Source of the DNA: Schoenoplectus triqueter
Lineage: Eukaryota; Streptophyta; Magnoliopsida; Poales; Cyperaceae
DNA length: 64,000 bases
Assembly: GCA_964058805.1 (NCBI GenBank)
Contig: CAXKVV010000022.1
Coordinates: 310,001 to 374,000 of the forward strand
Reading direction: 5' to 3'
Shown here piece by piece: positions 12,380-23,099 of this stretch. A model generated the notes under the pieces. It did not search any database, was not told the origin of the DNA, and was given only the letters and a program-made list of their open reading frames with translations. Numbering within the stretch: the stretch's first letter is position 1; the number at the start of each line of letters is the position of its first letter. The position numbers were made by a program, and so were the translations under genes.

Positions 12380-13336
12380 CACTATTACAAATTATGTCTT
12401 TAATAGCGGTTAAAAACGGAATTTTATAGTGGTCCAAGAGGAGCTGCAACAGGGGTGCTATAAAAAATCTTGAGAACCGCTATTAAAGAATACCCTTTAA
12501 TAGCGGTTATTATATAACAACCGCTATTAAAGGTTTGTGCCGAATTTAAAAAAAATACTGACAGATGTGACAGCTGTATAGCTGTCACATCCATCGGCTT
12601 TTATTATTTTTATTTTTTCATTCTACAACATAAATTTTAAATTCAAAATTTAAAAACTAATTTGAATAAAAAATTTAGAATCGAAAATAATTTGAACAGA
12701 AAATTTAGAACATAAAAATAATTTGAGTTTTAAAATTTGAATTCAAAATTAAAAAAATAATAATTTGAATTCGAAATTTAACATAAAATTTGAACAGAGA
12801 ATTAAAAAGAAAGAATAAACAAATAAATTTAAAAAGAACAAAATAAAAAATCCATTTGATATTTTGTGTTTGAATTTTGAGAAATTGAGAAGATGAAGAG
12901 AAAATGAGAGATGAATGGGGGGGGGTGAAGAGTGGTATATATATAGGTAAGAAAGGGATGAATTCGTGAGAATTTTCTGAGCGTTGGATCGATTAAAATG
13001 GACGCTGTAGATTAAAAAATATATTGGCAATCTGTGGACAGTGGTGCATATTTGTAGGACCCCTTTTATAGCGGTTGCTATTGAACAACCACTATTAAAA
13101 GTTGACCTTTAATAACGGTTTTTTTGGAGCGACCGCTATTATAGGTACCCTTTAATAGCAGCTCTTTAGTAGAACCGCTATAAAAGGCTTTAATAGCGGT
13201 TGTTTAATAGCAACCGCTATAAAAGCTCAGTTTTAATAGTGGTTGCTATTAAACAACCACTATTAAAGTCTTTTATAGCAGTTCTACTAAAGAGCCGCTA
13301 TTAAATATGGCTACAATTTTTTTTTCTGAAGTAGTG
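12380..13336. mobile_element. Non-autonomous CACTA (En/Spm-type) transposon
   Basis: The element starts CACTATTACAAA at 12,380 and ends TTCTGAAGTAGTG at 13,336, whose reverse complement begins CACTACTTCAGAA. Both ends carry many copies of the subterminal motif TTTAATAGCGGTT and its complement AACCGCTATTAAA (12,410-12,535 and 13,060-13,305), the typical transposase-binding array of plant CACTA elements. Flanking triplets are TTC and TTG, an imperfect 3-bp target duplication. The interior is AT-rich and has no transposase, so it would need a helper. A perfect 12-bp stem with a 4-base loop (GATGTGACAGCT arm) lies at 12,564-12,591. Confidence 0.88.
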
Positions 13337-15256
13337 TTGAGGGGAGATGCAGGATTTGATCGGGGCAATAATTGGATCACTTCATATTTGAATAATTTTC
13401 AAAATTGGTCATTTCATATTTTGAATAATTTTCCAATTGGCATGAGAAACTTGTCCTCAATCATTAACATTTATAATATTTCGAAACATTTTTCTTCGTA
13501 ATTGCATCAGACATTTTTTTTCCTTTCATAAAATCAAGCTTAATTTTAGTTATATTCTTACACTTATTGGCGTGATTATTTCTTCACTTACAATTAACCA
13601 CGACTTTTGATTTTTTTTTTTCTAGCAAACGTACGCTTAGGAGTAGCTGAGTAGGAAATAAAAAAGAAGCTTAACAACCTTACAAGAAAAGCACGAGCTG
13701 ACAAAGACAAAGAATAGCATAATTAGATATAATTGAGAGTTGAGAATAAAAGACCGTCTAGTTAATAAGACCATTAAACGTGGAACAAAAATTCCCTTCT
13801 AAATGCAAACACGAGATACTAGCTCTATAAATAAGCAAATTATTTGTACCTGCTATAATTATAATACTGCTGCCACCAGAAGAAAAAATGGAAAAAAAAA
13901 ATTCCTCACTCTTTCATGTTTAACATGGCATGAAAATTCTGAGGTCCACTCTGCAAATCATTGGTATCCACTACAAGTGCTAGCTGGCCATCTTTGTATG
14001 TTATTTCACCAGGTATTATGCGTACATCATCTTTGTGCTTTTTTGTGCTGATAGACCAACCAAGTCAGAAACTCAGAAGCCTTGATTCCAGTAGAAAGGT
14101 TTTCGAATAATTGAACATCAAAATGAGAATTTGATTACACTAACGTCAAGTATCAACAGCTCCCTAATTTACTTCATTGTTTGTATTGCATTATCTCATG
14201 TGACAAGCACAAAGCATTATACACTTCTTTTAAAAAATTGAAAGAAGATATATTTTTTGCGAGTAAGGTAGCTAACAATATGTAGATTGCGTTTGTAGGG
14301 CTGCTTAACTAAAATCAAACTATTATACAAATTAGTACACAACAAGAATATTTTTTTCTTGGAAGATTGATTGCAATTTTTTCTTCAAATCGACACGCAA
14401 AAGGAAAATTCAATGTAGGATACCCGTATAAATAGAATATATACCACAGGAGAGAGGACATAGAAGAACAGGAGACCGCTTCCCAACCCCACTAATCAAA
14501 GAAGAAAAGCATCTAGGGTTTCTGTAGACAACCAACCGAAAGATCCCTCTAAACTCAAAGTTTATTATTTATCAAGATAAAATAAAACGATTAGTCTATA
14601 ATACCTCCAACAGAACTGTTGTGCCTGAGTGTGATTGACCTCTAAAGTCCCACTACCCACCCCCTAGCCTCATCTCCATTCTTATAAAAATGGAGGCATC
14701 CATTCTGGTTTGACAACTAACTCCCAAAATTAAAATAATGGTGTAGGTGTAAATTTGCAACCAGTTGTCGAGAACTCTTTATTGTTATATATACGGTACC
14801 CCATCTGAAGGATAGACGATGCACTTGATAAAATCCGGAAAAAGGTTATGTCCCAGTTTTGCTTGGCATCAAACACACAGCCGGGACAGCTATTATAGCA
14901 CATTTTCAAAAGCAAAAAGATCAACCAATTCCATAACTCCTTAGATCCCCTTTCACCTTTCAAAACTTTGGCAAAATGTCCACCTTGTATTATCATCTCT
15001 ATTATAGTTTCCAACAAATTCTATATAGCAATGATGGCAACATATCATAGGACCACTTATTTCTTCACCATGGATCTTGATGAAGAAAGTAACAGTAACT
15101 GAATACACACGCATACACGCCCATAGAAGTTTGTCATATACAACCCCAGAATAAAACAAAAAAAAAAAGAATAGAAAAAGGAAGAAAATATAAAGATGGA
15201 ACAAAAAGAACCAACCAACCAAGCTCAACTCCATTTTAACTTGTCTCCCTTTTTTC
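13337..15256. other. Intergenic DNA and probable 3' flank of the BAG gene
   Basis: I recognise nothing coding. The part nearest 15,256 is presumably the 3' UTR and terminator region of the minus-strand BAG gene. I could not fix a poly(A) site. Confidence 0.4.
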
Positions 15257-17289
15257 CTAGAACAACTCCCAATCAAATTTCGGTGCCAGCGGTGCCACTG
15301 GTACAGCAGTACAAGAGGTGGTAGAGGAAGCCATGGTTGTAGTAATTGTAGAAGAGGAGGTAGAAGGCATAGAAGAAAGAAGATCAAATGGTTCCCAATT
15401 TGTGGTGACTGCCGTTACTGGTTGGAATTCACGCCGCTGTTGTTGTGCATGCACATGTGGCGACCGTGCTTGTGGAGACTGTTCTTGCGGGGATTGTACT
15501 TGTGGAGAGTACACTTGTGGGGATTGCACTTGTGGTGAATAAACTGGTGGTGATTGGGGTTGTGGAGGTTTTTCTGCATGACCATTTGCTTTAGGAGTTC
15601 CATTCTTAAGTCTTATTGCATCAAGCCTTTCCACATGCTTTTGTATTTTCTTCTCCTAAGATTACCAGAAATCAACAAATCTATAATTTTAACAACCAAA
15701 CAAACATATATTGGTACCAATTATTTTTTAATTAACGTTTCGATTATACAATAAATATATAATGGCTGCACAGCAATAGCAAAGGTAAACAAAAATACCT
15801 GTGTTTTCTTTTGTGCTTTCACATCTCCATCAACAGCAATTGCATCCAATTTGATTAATTGATTCATTAAAGTTTCAGTAAGCATAATTACATCTGACTC
15901 TACCACCTTCCCTCCTTTATTCACTATATTCTCAATTGCTGTCACCTACAGAAAAACACCAAACAGAAAACAAATTATTCAATATTTTTATCTGACTAAC
16001 AATATTATAGTTTTATCTTTTTCCCAGAAATGATGACTTGGGATTAGGAAAAATTGAATCATATTAGTTACCATTTATGGAATCAAAATGCAATGATTGC
16101 ATGGAACTACAATAATTAGTACCATATTTCTCTAGATAAAAGAAAAAGAAAATTAGTTATTCCAGAGTGCTTATATTGCTTAACTAAAAGAGATCCCATT
16201 TTTATTGAGACAAACAAAGACAGCAAAGTGTAGCTTAAACTCATCATCCTACCAATCATATTCCTACTTATTTCACAACAAAATTTAATCTTCATAAGGA
16301 AGAAATTTAAGAACTCATTCACAAATGTACCTTACTGGAGAGTTTATCAACATCTATGCTGATTCTTGAAATCAACTTGGCTGCCTTTTCTAATTTATCG
16401 GTACGGCGTTGTTCGAGGAGCCGTTTTGCCTTAGCGGTGGGGTCCTCTAACAAAACCATCTTTGACCGGTCTTTTACGCCCGATATATCCAAAAATGCCT
16501 TTGAATCCCTCTCTTTATCTTTAAATACCAATTTCTGATCCTCTGGGTGTAGCCCAGTTCGTGCAGAGAGCATCTTCTTTAATTCACCTGTATTAAATTG
16601 AAATTGGTTGGATTAGTTTAGTTTTGAATAAAGTTTTGACAAATTGTGGAATTTTGATCTTATAAGTATTGTTTTCTTTTTAAATTCTATATGATTGATT
16701 GTAATATGTAGAATCTTTAGATTCAGTAAATTTGAGGATTTGAAAACTGCGCTGACAAAGAAGTTATTATGAAATGTACAGACAAAACCATATAAAAATA
16801 CTTTTCCTATTCCATCCGTCATATACAACAACACCATTAAAAAAATTGGAAAAGGAAAGAACTCGGACAAAAAATTTAGAATTTTGGTACAAAACACTTC
16901 TCAATTTAAGCAATTTGACTTATTAAGCACCAATTCAGAATCAGATCAGGAAAAGTTCAAATCATTTTAACCAAAAAGAATACTTCCCAAACACCACTAG
17001 GCAACAAATCCATTTAAAATCTGACATGGGTCTTACCAAAGGAGGCTTCAGAGTTGATGTAAACCTCATGGTACACACCGGCATATTTAACCTTGACACG
17101 AATTGCTGGTACAGGCGGTCCGGGTGGTGCGTCTGAATCTGGAGTCCGCTTCTGTACCAGCATGCCTCCAGGCCGTACCTCCCATACTTCCTCCTCTGTG
17201 GCGCCGCCACGTGGCGAAGATTCCTTAATTGGAGAGAACTTCCCACCATTAACCGGCGAGGTCGTGTTCTTCACCTTTGTTCGCATCAT
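15257..17289 (-). CDS. BAG-family molecular chaperone regulator (BAG1-4 type), four exons
   Basis: Exons are 17,289-17,037, 16,587-16,331, 15,945-15,799 and 15,655-15,257. All three introns are GT-AG and the joined frame gives 351 residues, normal for plant BAG1-4. Residues about 62-137 form a ubiquitin-like domain (HPEDQKLVFKDKERD). Residues about 150-240 form the helical BAG domain (ISRISIDVDKLSSKVTAIEN onward), which in this family binds the Hsp70 ATPase domain as a nucleotide-exchange cofactor in the cytosol. The C-terminus keeps the family's VTTNWEPFD and final DWELF motifs. A Pro/Gln repeat of SPQV units separates them from the BAG domain. The ATG at 17,289 gives the expected N-terminal length, although a second Met follows at once. 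No break is visible. It is the only clearly functional host gene in the window. Confidence 0.96.
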
Positions 17290-17780
17290 CTCTCTTATAT
17301 CATAACTCGTTTACAATCCTCTGTTTGTGCTCCGATGACAAAGTCCACGCTGAAGTGAAAGAATCAAGCTTTTTTTTCTTTGCAAAATGGGGTGTGCTGG
17401 AGCCGACTTGCTCCTTCTTTGGGCTTAATTTGATGAGAGAAAGAGAGATACAACTCAGGGACAGGGAAGCAGAATATATTTATATTGAAGAAACAAAAGG
17501 CCGCCCCAAAAGCAACTGACGATTGTAGAGAAAATAAATAAACAAAAGCGGGGAATTAAAACAAGGATGGAATACAGTATTTGTTACGTGACAAATGGTT
17601 TAATTAATGAATTGACGGTGAAGGGGGTTAGGAGAGTTGGAGGGGAGAAGAGAGGAGAGGGTTCACTCTCACCCTCGCTCTGACGCTCAAACTAAAATGA
17701 AAGCGGCGTAGCAAGAGGGAAGTGGAGAAAAGGAAAGGAATGGAGGTGAGTGGGGTGAAGTTAAAGGAGATGGTCTACCC
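17290..17780 (-). promoter_or_regulatory. Upstream region of the BAG gene
   Basis: This is the probable 5' UTR and proximal promoter of the minus-strand BAG gene. It contains CT/GA-rich stretches (about 17,435-17,480 and 17,640-17,690). I cannot point to a certain TATA box. Confidence 0.4.
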
Positions 17781-18295
17781 AACTTAAAAAGGAGTTTTTA
17801 CTTAAATAGTCTAATAATCAATGTTATCTACAAAACCGGCCTTAGAGCAAACTTATTTTCACAAACGGCCTAACTAAGGGCGTGAGTTGAACTCACGCCC
17901 TTAAATCTTCATTTTACCTGCCCGAACACTGCCCAAAGACACATATATTACATTTTACCGGCCTAACTAAGGGCGTGAGTTGAACTCACGCCCTTTAGAT
18001 GTTGATGTATTCTGGTTGTTATCTTTCAAAACCACCGAAAGTGAAAAAAAAATTGATATAAATGCAATATATGGACTTAAAGGGCGTGAGTTCAACTCAC
18101 GTCCTTTGGGTCATTTTGCTCTTTTTTGTTTGGGCAGCGGACGGGCAGAGAAAATCGCGTTTTAAGGGCGTGAGTTGAACTCACGCCCTTTGCTAGGCCG
18201 TTTGTGAAAATAAATTTGCTCTTAGGCCGTTTCTGTAGTTAAGATTTACTTTTAGGCCGTTTAAGTAAAAAATCCACTTAAAAACGATATCTCTA
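17780..18295. repeat. Inverted-repeat element with four copies of a 27-bp palindrome
   Basis: Four near-identical 27-bp palindromes (arm AAGGGCGTGAGTT, one central base) lie at 17,876-17,902, 17,969-17,995, 18,080-18,106 (one mismatch) and 18,164-18,190. The first two follow CGGCCTAACT. They sit between larger inverted arms: 17,836-17,870 pairs with 18,193-18,228 almost perfectly (core CAAACGGCC / GGCCGTTTG). Weaker pairing continues outward to about 17,780 and 18,295. No coding frame and no clear target duplication is visible. I do not recognise the family. Confidence 0.8.
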
Positions 18296-20544
18296 GTTAC
18301 TATTTAGTCTACATTCTGAGGAATTATTGTGTGGATGGACCTGGAGCTTTATTTTAACTCTGGACTTAACAGATTTGTTAATTGTTTTCTCCAATAGGCC
18401 TTTAGGAGTTGGGACCCAGGAAGAGGCGGATTTAAATATACAAAACGGGTCATTATTCCCCATTATTTTTTAAAATATAGTGATAAAATTTATATTAATA
18501 TTATTAAATTTTTAATAACTAAATGTATTTCAACTCCATAAATTTCATATTATATTTCATTAATGAACTCATTTTCTTGTGAACTATTTTGTTGTGTAAA
18601 TTAGGCAACTTTTTAAATTTCTTACAGATTGAATGTGAATTGAATTTTTATCCTTTTAATTATTATAAAAGTAACAAAAATATAATTGAATTCTTATAAC
18701 TTATTTTCAGGAGAAATACTTTATAAAATCATATCTGTCCAAATTTCTTCTCAAGATGGCAATTATGTTATTATTTTATGTTCATATTCAAATTGATTTT
18801 GTTTTCAAAATTTTGACCTAGGTAAAAATTAATATCATGACACAATAATTTTAGCGCAGCTCAAATTATTAATATATATTGAGTTTCATTTTTTAGATAA
18901 TTTCATAAAATATTTTTTAGACTTTCTAAATAATTTAATTAAATGGTTTGTAGACATTTTGACTTTTGAACTAACTAAAATATATTTTGTAAATAAATGA
19001 ATCAATTGATGCATTATGGTGCAGTAATTTTTAAAATTTAATATGATAATAGAATCTAATATTAAATTATTATTGAACCTCATTCTAAAATTTTCTAGCT
19101 CCACAATGACCCCGTTTGATTGTAAATGTGTTAATTTTAAACTCAATAAAAATAGTTATTTCATCAGCTAATTTTTTTTTACTTAATGCTTATATTTTAT
19201 GAATGGTGCTTGATAACTTTTTTAGGAAAACAAATGAACTACTGCCAAAAAAAGTATTTTCATAAGAGTGAAAAAAATATTTCCTAGTATCAAAATATTT
19301 CCCGTTTCTTGATTTTTTTTTCTAAGAAGAAATAATAAGGAAGTCAAAATTTTATGACAAAAAAATTTATTAAACAGTAATGTAATGACACTAAAAGTAA
19401 TAGATCAATGGTCATAAACATTTTCATTAGAACTGGTAATTTTGATAACCAGTTTGTTTCTTTTATTATTGGTTTCTAAATTACTGCTCTCCCACAAAAA
19501 TTTCATTCACTCCAACCTTTGATAATTAAGTTCATTTTGTTGAACTGCAAAAGCTCTTATACGAAGCTGAACATTTATTTGGAATGTTTTTTTTTTGTTT
19601 TTGCTCTAAGTGAAATAATTCTTTCCAAGACGGCTAAAATTGTTGTTTCATACTTTGGAAGTTCATAATTATCGGTTTCTTTAGAGTGCATTCCACATGT
19701 TTTTATGTTGTAATTCCACGTATCCTATAGAAGTGAAATTGATATGGTACCGACATTTGTATAGGTTTTTTCTTGTAAAGACAATTCCAAAAGCTAGATA
19801 ATGCAAAATGCAGTGCTGCTTTTAAAAGAAGGAAACGTCATTACCTTTGGTTATATGCATAGAAATATACAAGAACGATAACAAATTATTTGTTATATTC
19901 AGAAGAAAAGTTATTGCCTAAATTTTTTTCTTAATTTTAAAGTGCTTCAAATGGCTAAAGGGTGAATTTGATTTATTGTTAAGTTGTGTAACAACATCTT
20001 TGTTGAACTAATCGGTACACAGAAAGGAATTAGCTTTAAATAGCAATACTAAGTATTTTTGTCTTGTTTTAATCAATTTTCCATATTTTACATATGAAAA
20101 ATCATGGTTGCGGTGATGGAAAACACCACTAAAGTTATATATCAGAGATTTATAAAAATGATATGTTTACTAGCTAGTGCTATGACTTCAATATTTAACA
20201 TATATATCACAAGAATATGCTTAATTTATTTAATAAGTTATATTTTTCATAAAATTATAGGTATAATTGAAATAGTCAACAGAAGTAGACATGTTTCATA
20301 AGGGTAAATTAAAAGTATATATGAAAGTAGAACGATCAATATTTTTTAATTGTAATGTTGTACATTTAAGTGCATTAGTTGTACATTTGAGTGTTGGATG
20401 TATATTTACACGCATAAGATCACATGCATTACGGATTGATATTACTTTATTAACATCATAAGATAGAAATATAGGACGGGAATTTTAAGAAATGCAGTAA
20501 AAAAAAACATGCTAAATGTATCACATTTATGCTGAACATATGAA

Positions 20545-20578
<34 letters not shown>
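18296..20578. other. AT-rich intergenic DNA, nothing recognised
   Basis: There is no supported gene or transposon. It ends in an (AC)n/(AT)n microsatellite at about 20,547-20,578 that hosts the next element. Confidence 0.45.
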
Positions 20579-20982
20579 GAGTAATGCTATGGTGCTTCGC
20601 GAAGCAAAAAAAAATTTGTGCTTCGTGTCCGTATCTCGAATTTAAAAGTTCAAACGGCCGATCCAAACCGTTGAACATCATCTTCATATTGAAATATTCT
20701 TGGAGATCAAATTTTATATTTTTTTGAATTTTTTTGATATTTTTTAGATGGGTACAAAGTTTGTTGATCTAAAGATTTCTGCACCATCCAAAATAAGCGA
20801 CTTTGTACCCATCTAAAAAATATCAAAAAAAATCAAAAAAATATAAAATTTGATCTTCAAGGATATTTCAATATGAAGATGATGTTCAACGGTTTGGATC
20901 GGCCATTTGAACTTTTAAATTCGAGATACGGACGCGAAGCACAAAATTTTTTTTTGCTTCACGAAGCACCATAGCATTACTC
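20579..20982. mobile_element. 404-bp fold-back MITE-like element
   Basis: The two halves are inverted copies of each other nearly end to end. The left end GAGTAATGCTATGGTGCTTC is matched on the opposite strand at 20,982. Further paired blocks include the TCGAATTTAAAAGTTCAAA region and the GATGGGTACAAAGT block. Only a short centre (about 20,770-20,800) is unpaired. It is embedded in (TA)n, so the target duplication cannot be read. It has no coding potential. Confidence 0.85.
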
Positions 20983-21360
20983 TCTCTATATATATATATA
21001 TTAAAAAAGGTAGTTAATAGGATATGATTTTCAGATAAAGAGCGTACTGTGTTGTGTTGAAAAACTTGACAAATATCTAATTTTATTTTTTGAAAAACCT
21101 TAAGCTCTTGAAAGAGCAAACTTACTTTTTGTTAGATGTACTTTTTGTTTTTTTTAAACCTTTTTCCATGCTGCATTGCATTCAACATAGTATAAAATAC
21201 TATAATACATGTTTACATAACCTCTCAAAATGTATTAATTTCATATTCCCGGTCTATGCAAAATTGCCCTCATTACCGGAATATTAACAATTTTGCCATG
21301 ATCTGATGTTACTAGAAGCGGAATATGAATCTTGTGTGGGAAGAGGCACTGAATCACCTC
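20983..21360. other. Intergenic DNA, nothing recognised
   Basis: AT-rich, with no supported feature. Confidence 0.4.
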
Positions 21361-21369
21361 TATCTCTAG

Positions 21370-21665
21370 ATGTGGCAATCGGACGGGTCGGGTCGGGTTC
21401 GGATTCGGGTCGGACGGGTCAGGTCAATTTGACCTTCTAGAAGAAATCGGGCCGGGTCGGGTCGGGTCGGGTCGGGTCAATTTATATGTTGTGTTTTTTC
21501 AGATCGTTGATAGATTTCGATTGGATTCAAGACCATTTGATCTCGGGTCGGATCGGGTCGGGTTCAGATCGGATCGGGTCAGCTTGACTTTCTTAAAAAA
21601 TCAAATCGGATCGGATTTAAATTCGGACGGATCAGACGGGTTTCTCGGATCGGATCGGATTATGT
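21370..21665. repeat. GGGTC/GGATC pentamer-rich minisatellite
   Basis: Runs of GGGTC and GGATC pentamers (for example 21,377-21,424, 21,450-21,478, 21,545-21,590 and 21,640-21,660) are separated by short unique spacers. This is a common plant-type degenerate satellite and resembles the GC-rich repeats at 4.4-5.8 kb. Confidence 0.7.
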
Positions 21666-22406
21666 CCTCTATCTACCTCCAAGCAACCCTCTCCAACCGA
21701 ACCACAAGTCGTGGTGTGTTGGTATTGTCGGGGAGGGGACTTCCGATGTTCATCGGATTCACTGTCATTTAATCACATCAAAATTTACAGTTAAATTTAA
21801 TTAGATGTTTTAAAAACTGTCTCAATAAAAAAATTAGTGGCTCTCATCTTTTATTGGACTGAGATGAGTCCAAAGCCCATGAAAACTTCTCCCTCCCCGG
21901 TATTGCCTCATCTTGAGTCATGGTACCAAACCAACCTTTTGTTGGTTGCACTTTGTTCCTTTTATGGGGCTTTCTTGCATCTTACTGTTGTACCACCTAC
22001 ACAATCACATACAGTGGACGCGTGAAAACGGGTGAAAGAATGTCCTTGGTGTGCGGATATATCACTTCTATTTCACTTGGAAATATACAATATTATATAT
22101 CTCTTCTGTTGGGCATTGGTTTGCGTTGTTTTCTGTGTGAATCTGCCCTTGATTTTTAAAGATGCGAGAAGAAATTAAATATAAATTTTAATTAAATGGG
22201 GTGAAGGAGTTGACTTTCCTCGATCGTAATGAATCGATTGTGCTTAATTGTCTGTGACCAAATTAATTAATAATTCTTTTCTGGAAGTAGATATCATAAC
22301 GCGATCAAAATCCTTTTTTTTTATTAATTGAGCTCTAGACAAATTAATTTATTATTATTCATGTGAATATATGCACTAATTGGGCAACTGCTAAAATTAA
22401 TGACGA
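21666..22406. other. Intergenic DNA, nothing recognised
   Basis: Open frames of 60-80 codons exist but have no motif or family resemblance. Confidence 0.4.
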
Positions 22407-22414
22407 GGCCAGAT

Positions 22415-22836
22415 CAGGGGCAGATCCAGGTGCCTTCCTAGATTTTGAAAAATAGTGTTTTTCGGTAATGTTTTCGGTAATTTGTCTCCCCCTGGAAATT
22501 TTTTTTGCCCCCCCTGAATTGTCTGATTATTTTTATTGAGAAAAAAATATTTAATACCGTACATAATGAAATAATTATGCAAAAATATCAAAATATAAAA
22601 TTCCTTAGTCGAAAACTTTCTTCATCAACTTGATTATTTATTACTTTGAGCTTTATTTTATTGTTATTTTAATATATAAAATGTTATTATTTAATAAAAA
22701 AATTTATTAGTTAAGTATATATATTAAATTATTAATTTTTTTTATTTAGTACCCGATTAGTTAATGGGTTTGAATCCGATAAACCATTACAATCCGATAA
22801 TTGTCCTTCCTAATCAAAATCCTAGATCCGCCACTG
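22415..22836. mobile_element. Non-autonomous hAT-type transposon with perfect 8-bp target duplication
   Basis: The terminal inverted repeats are CAGGGGCAGATCCAGG at the left and, read inward on the other strand, CAGTGGCGGATCTAGG at the right (13 of 16 identical). GGCCAGAT flanks both sides exactly (22,407-22,414 and 22,837-22,844). The 8-bp duplication and CA-starting termini are diagnostic of hAT elements. The 422-bp body is AT-rich and has no transposase. Confidence 0.93.
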
Positions 22837-23099
22837 GGCCAGATAACAACAACTCAATTAGTATTTTTGTTTACTTCGATTGTTATTATTATTTTTTGTT
22901 TTAGGTAAGTGCAATTATTTTGCAGCCAGCCAATATAGAAAATTAGAAACCAATACACTGATTGTTCTCATATTAATGAATTATTGGACCTGGAGATGAC
23001 AGTGTCAATGCTTGCTTGGTATTATTTAGTAACAAACTTACATTTATATGTTTTACTATACTTGCAAGGTTTTCAAATTAATGAATTATTGGAATTATT

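Noticed and set aside
13803..14051. 82-codon plus-strand ORF
   Set aside because: No recognisable domain, splice context or homology signal; AT-rich surroundings.
15318..15542. 74-codon Cys-rich plus-strand ORF
   Set aside because: It is the shadow of the Pro/Gln repeat in the last exon of the BAG gene.
21491..21772. 93-codon ORF across the GGGTC array
   Set aside because: Translation is dominated by the pentamer repeat (GSDR-like peptides).
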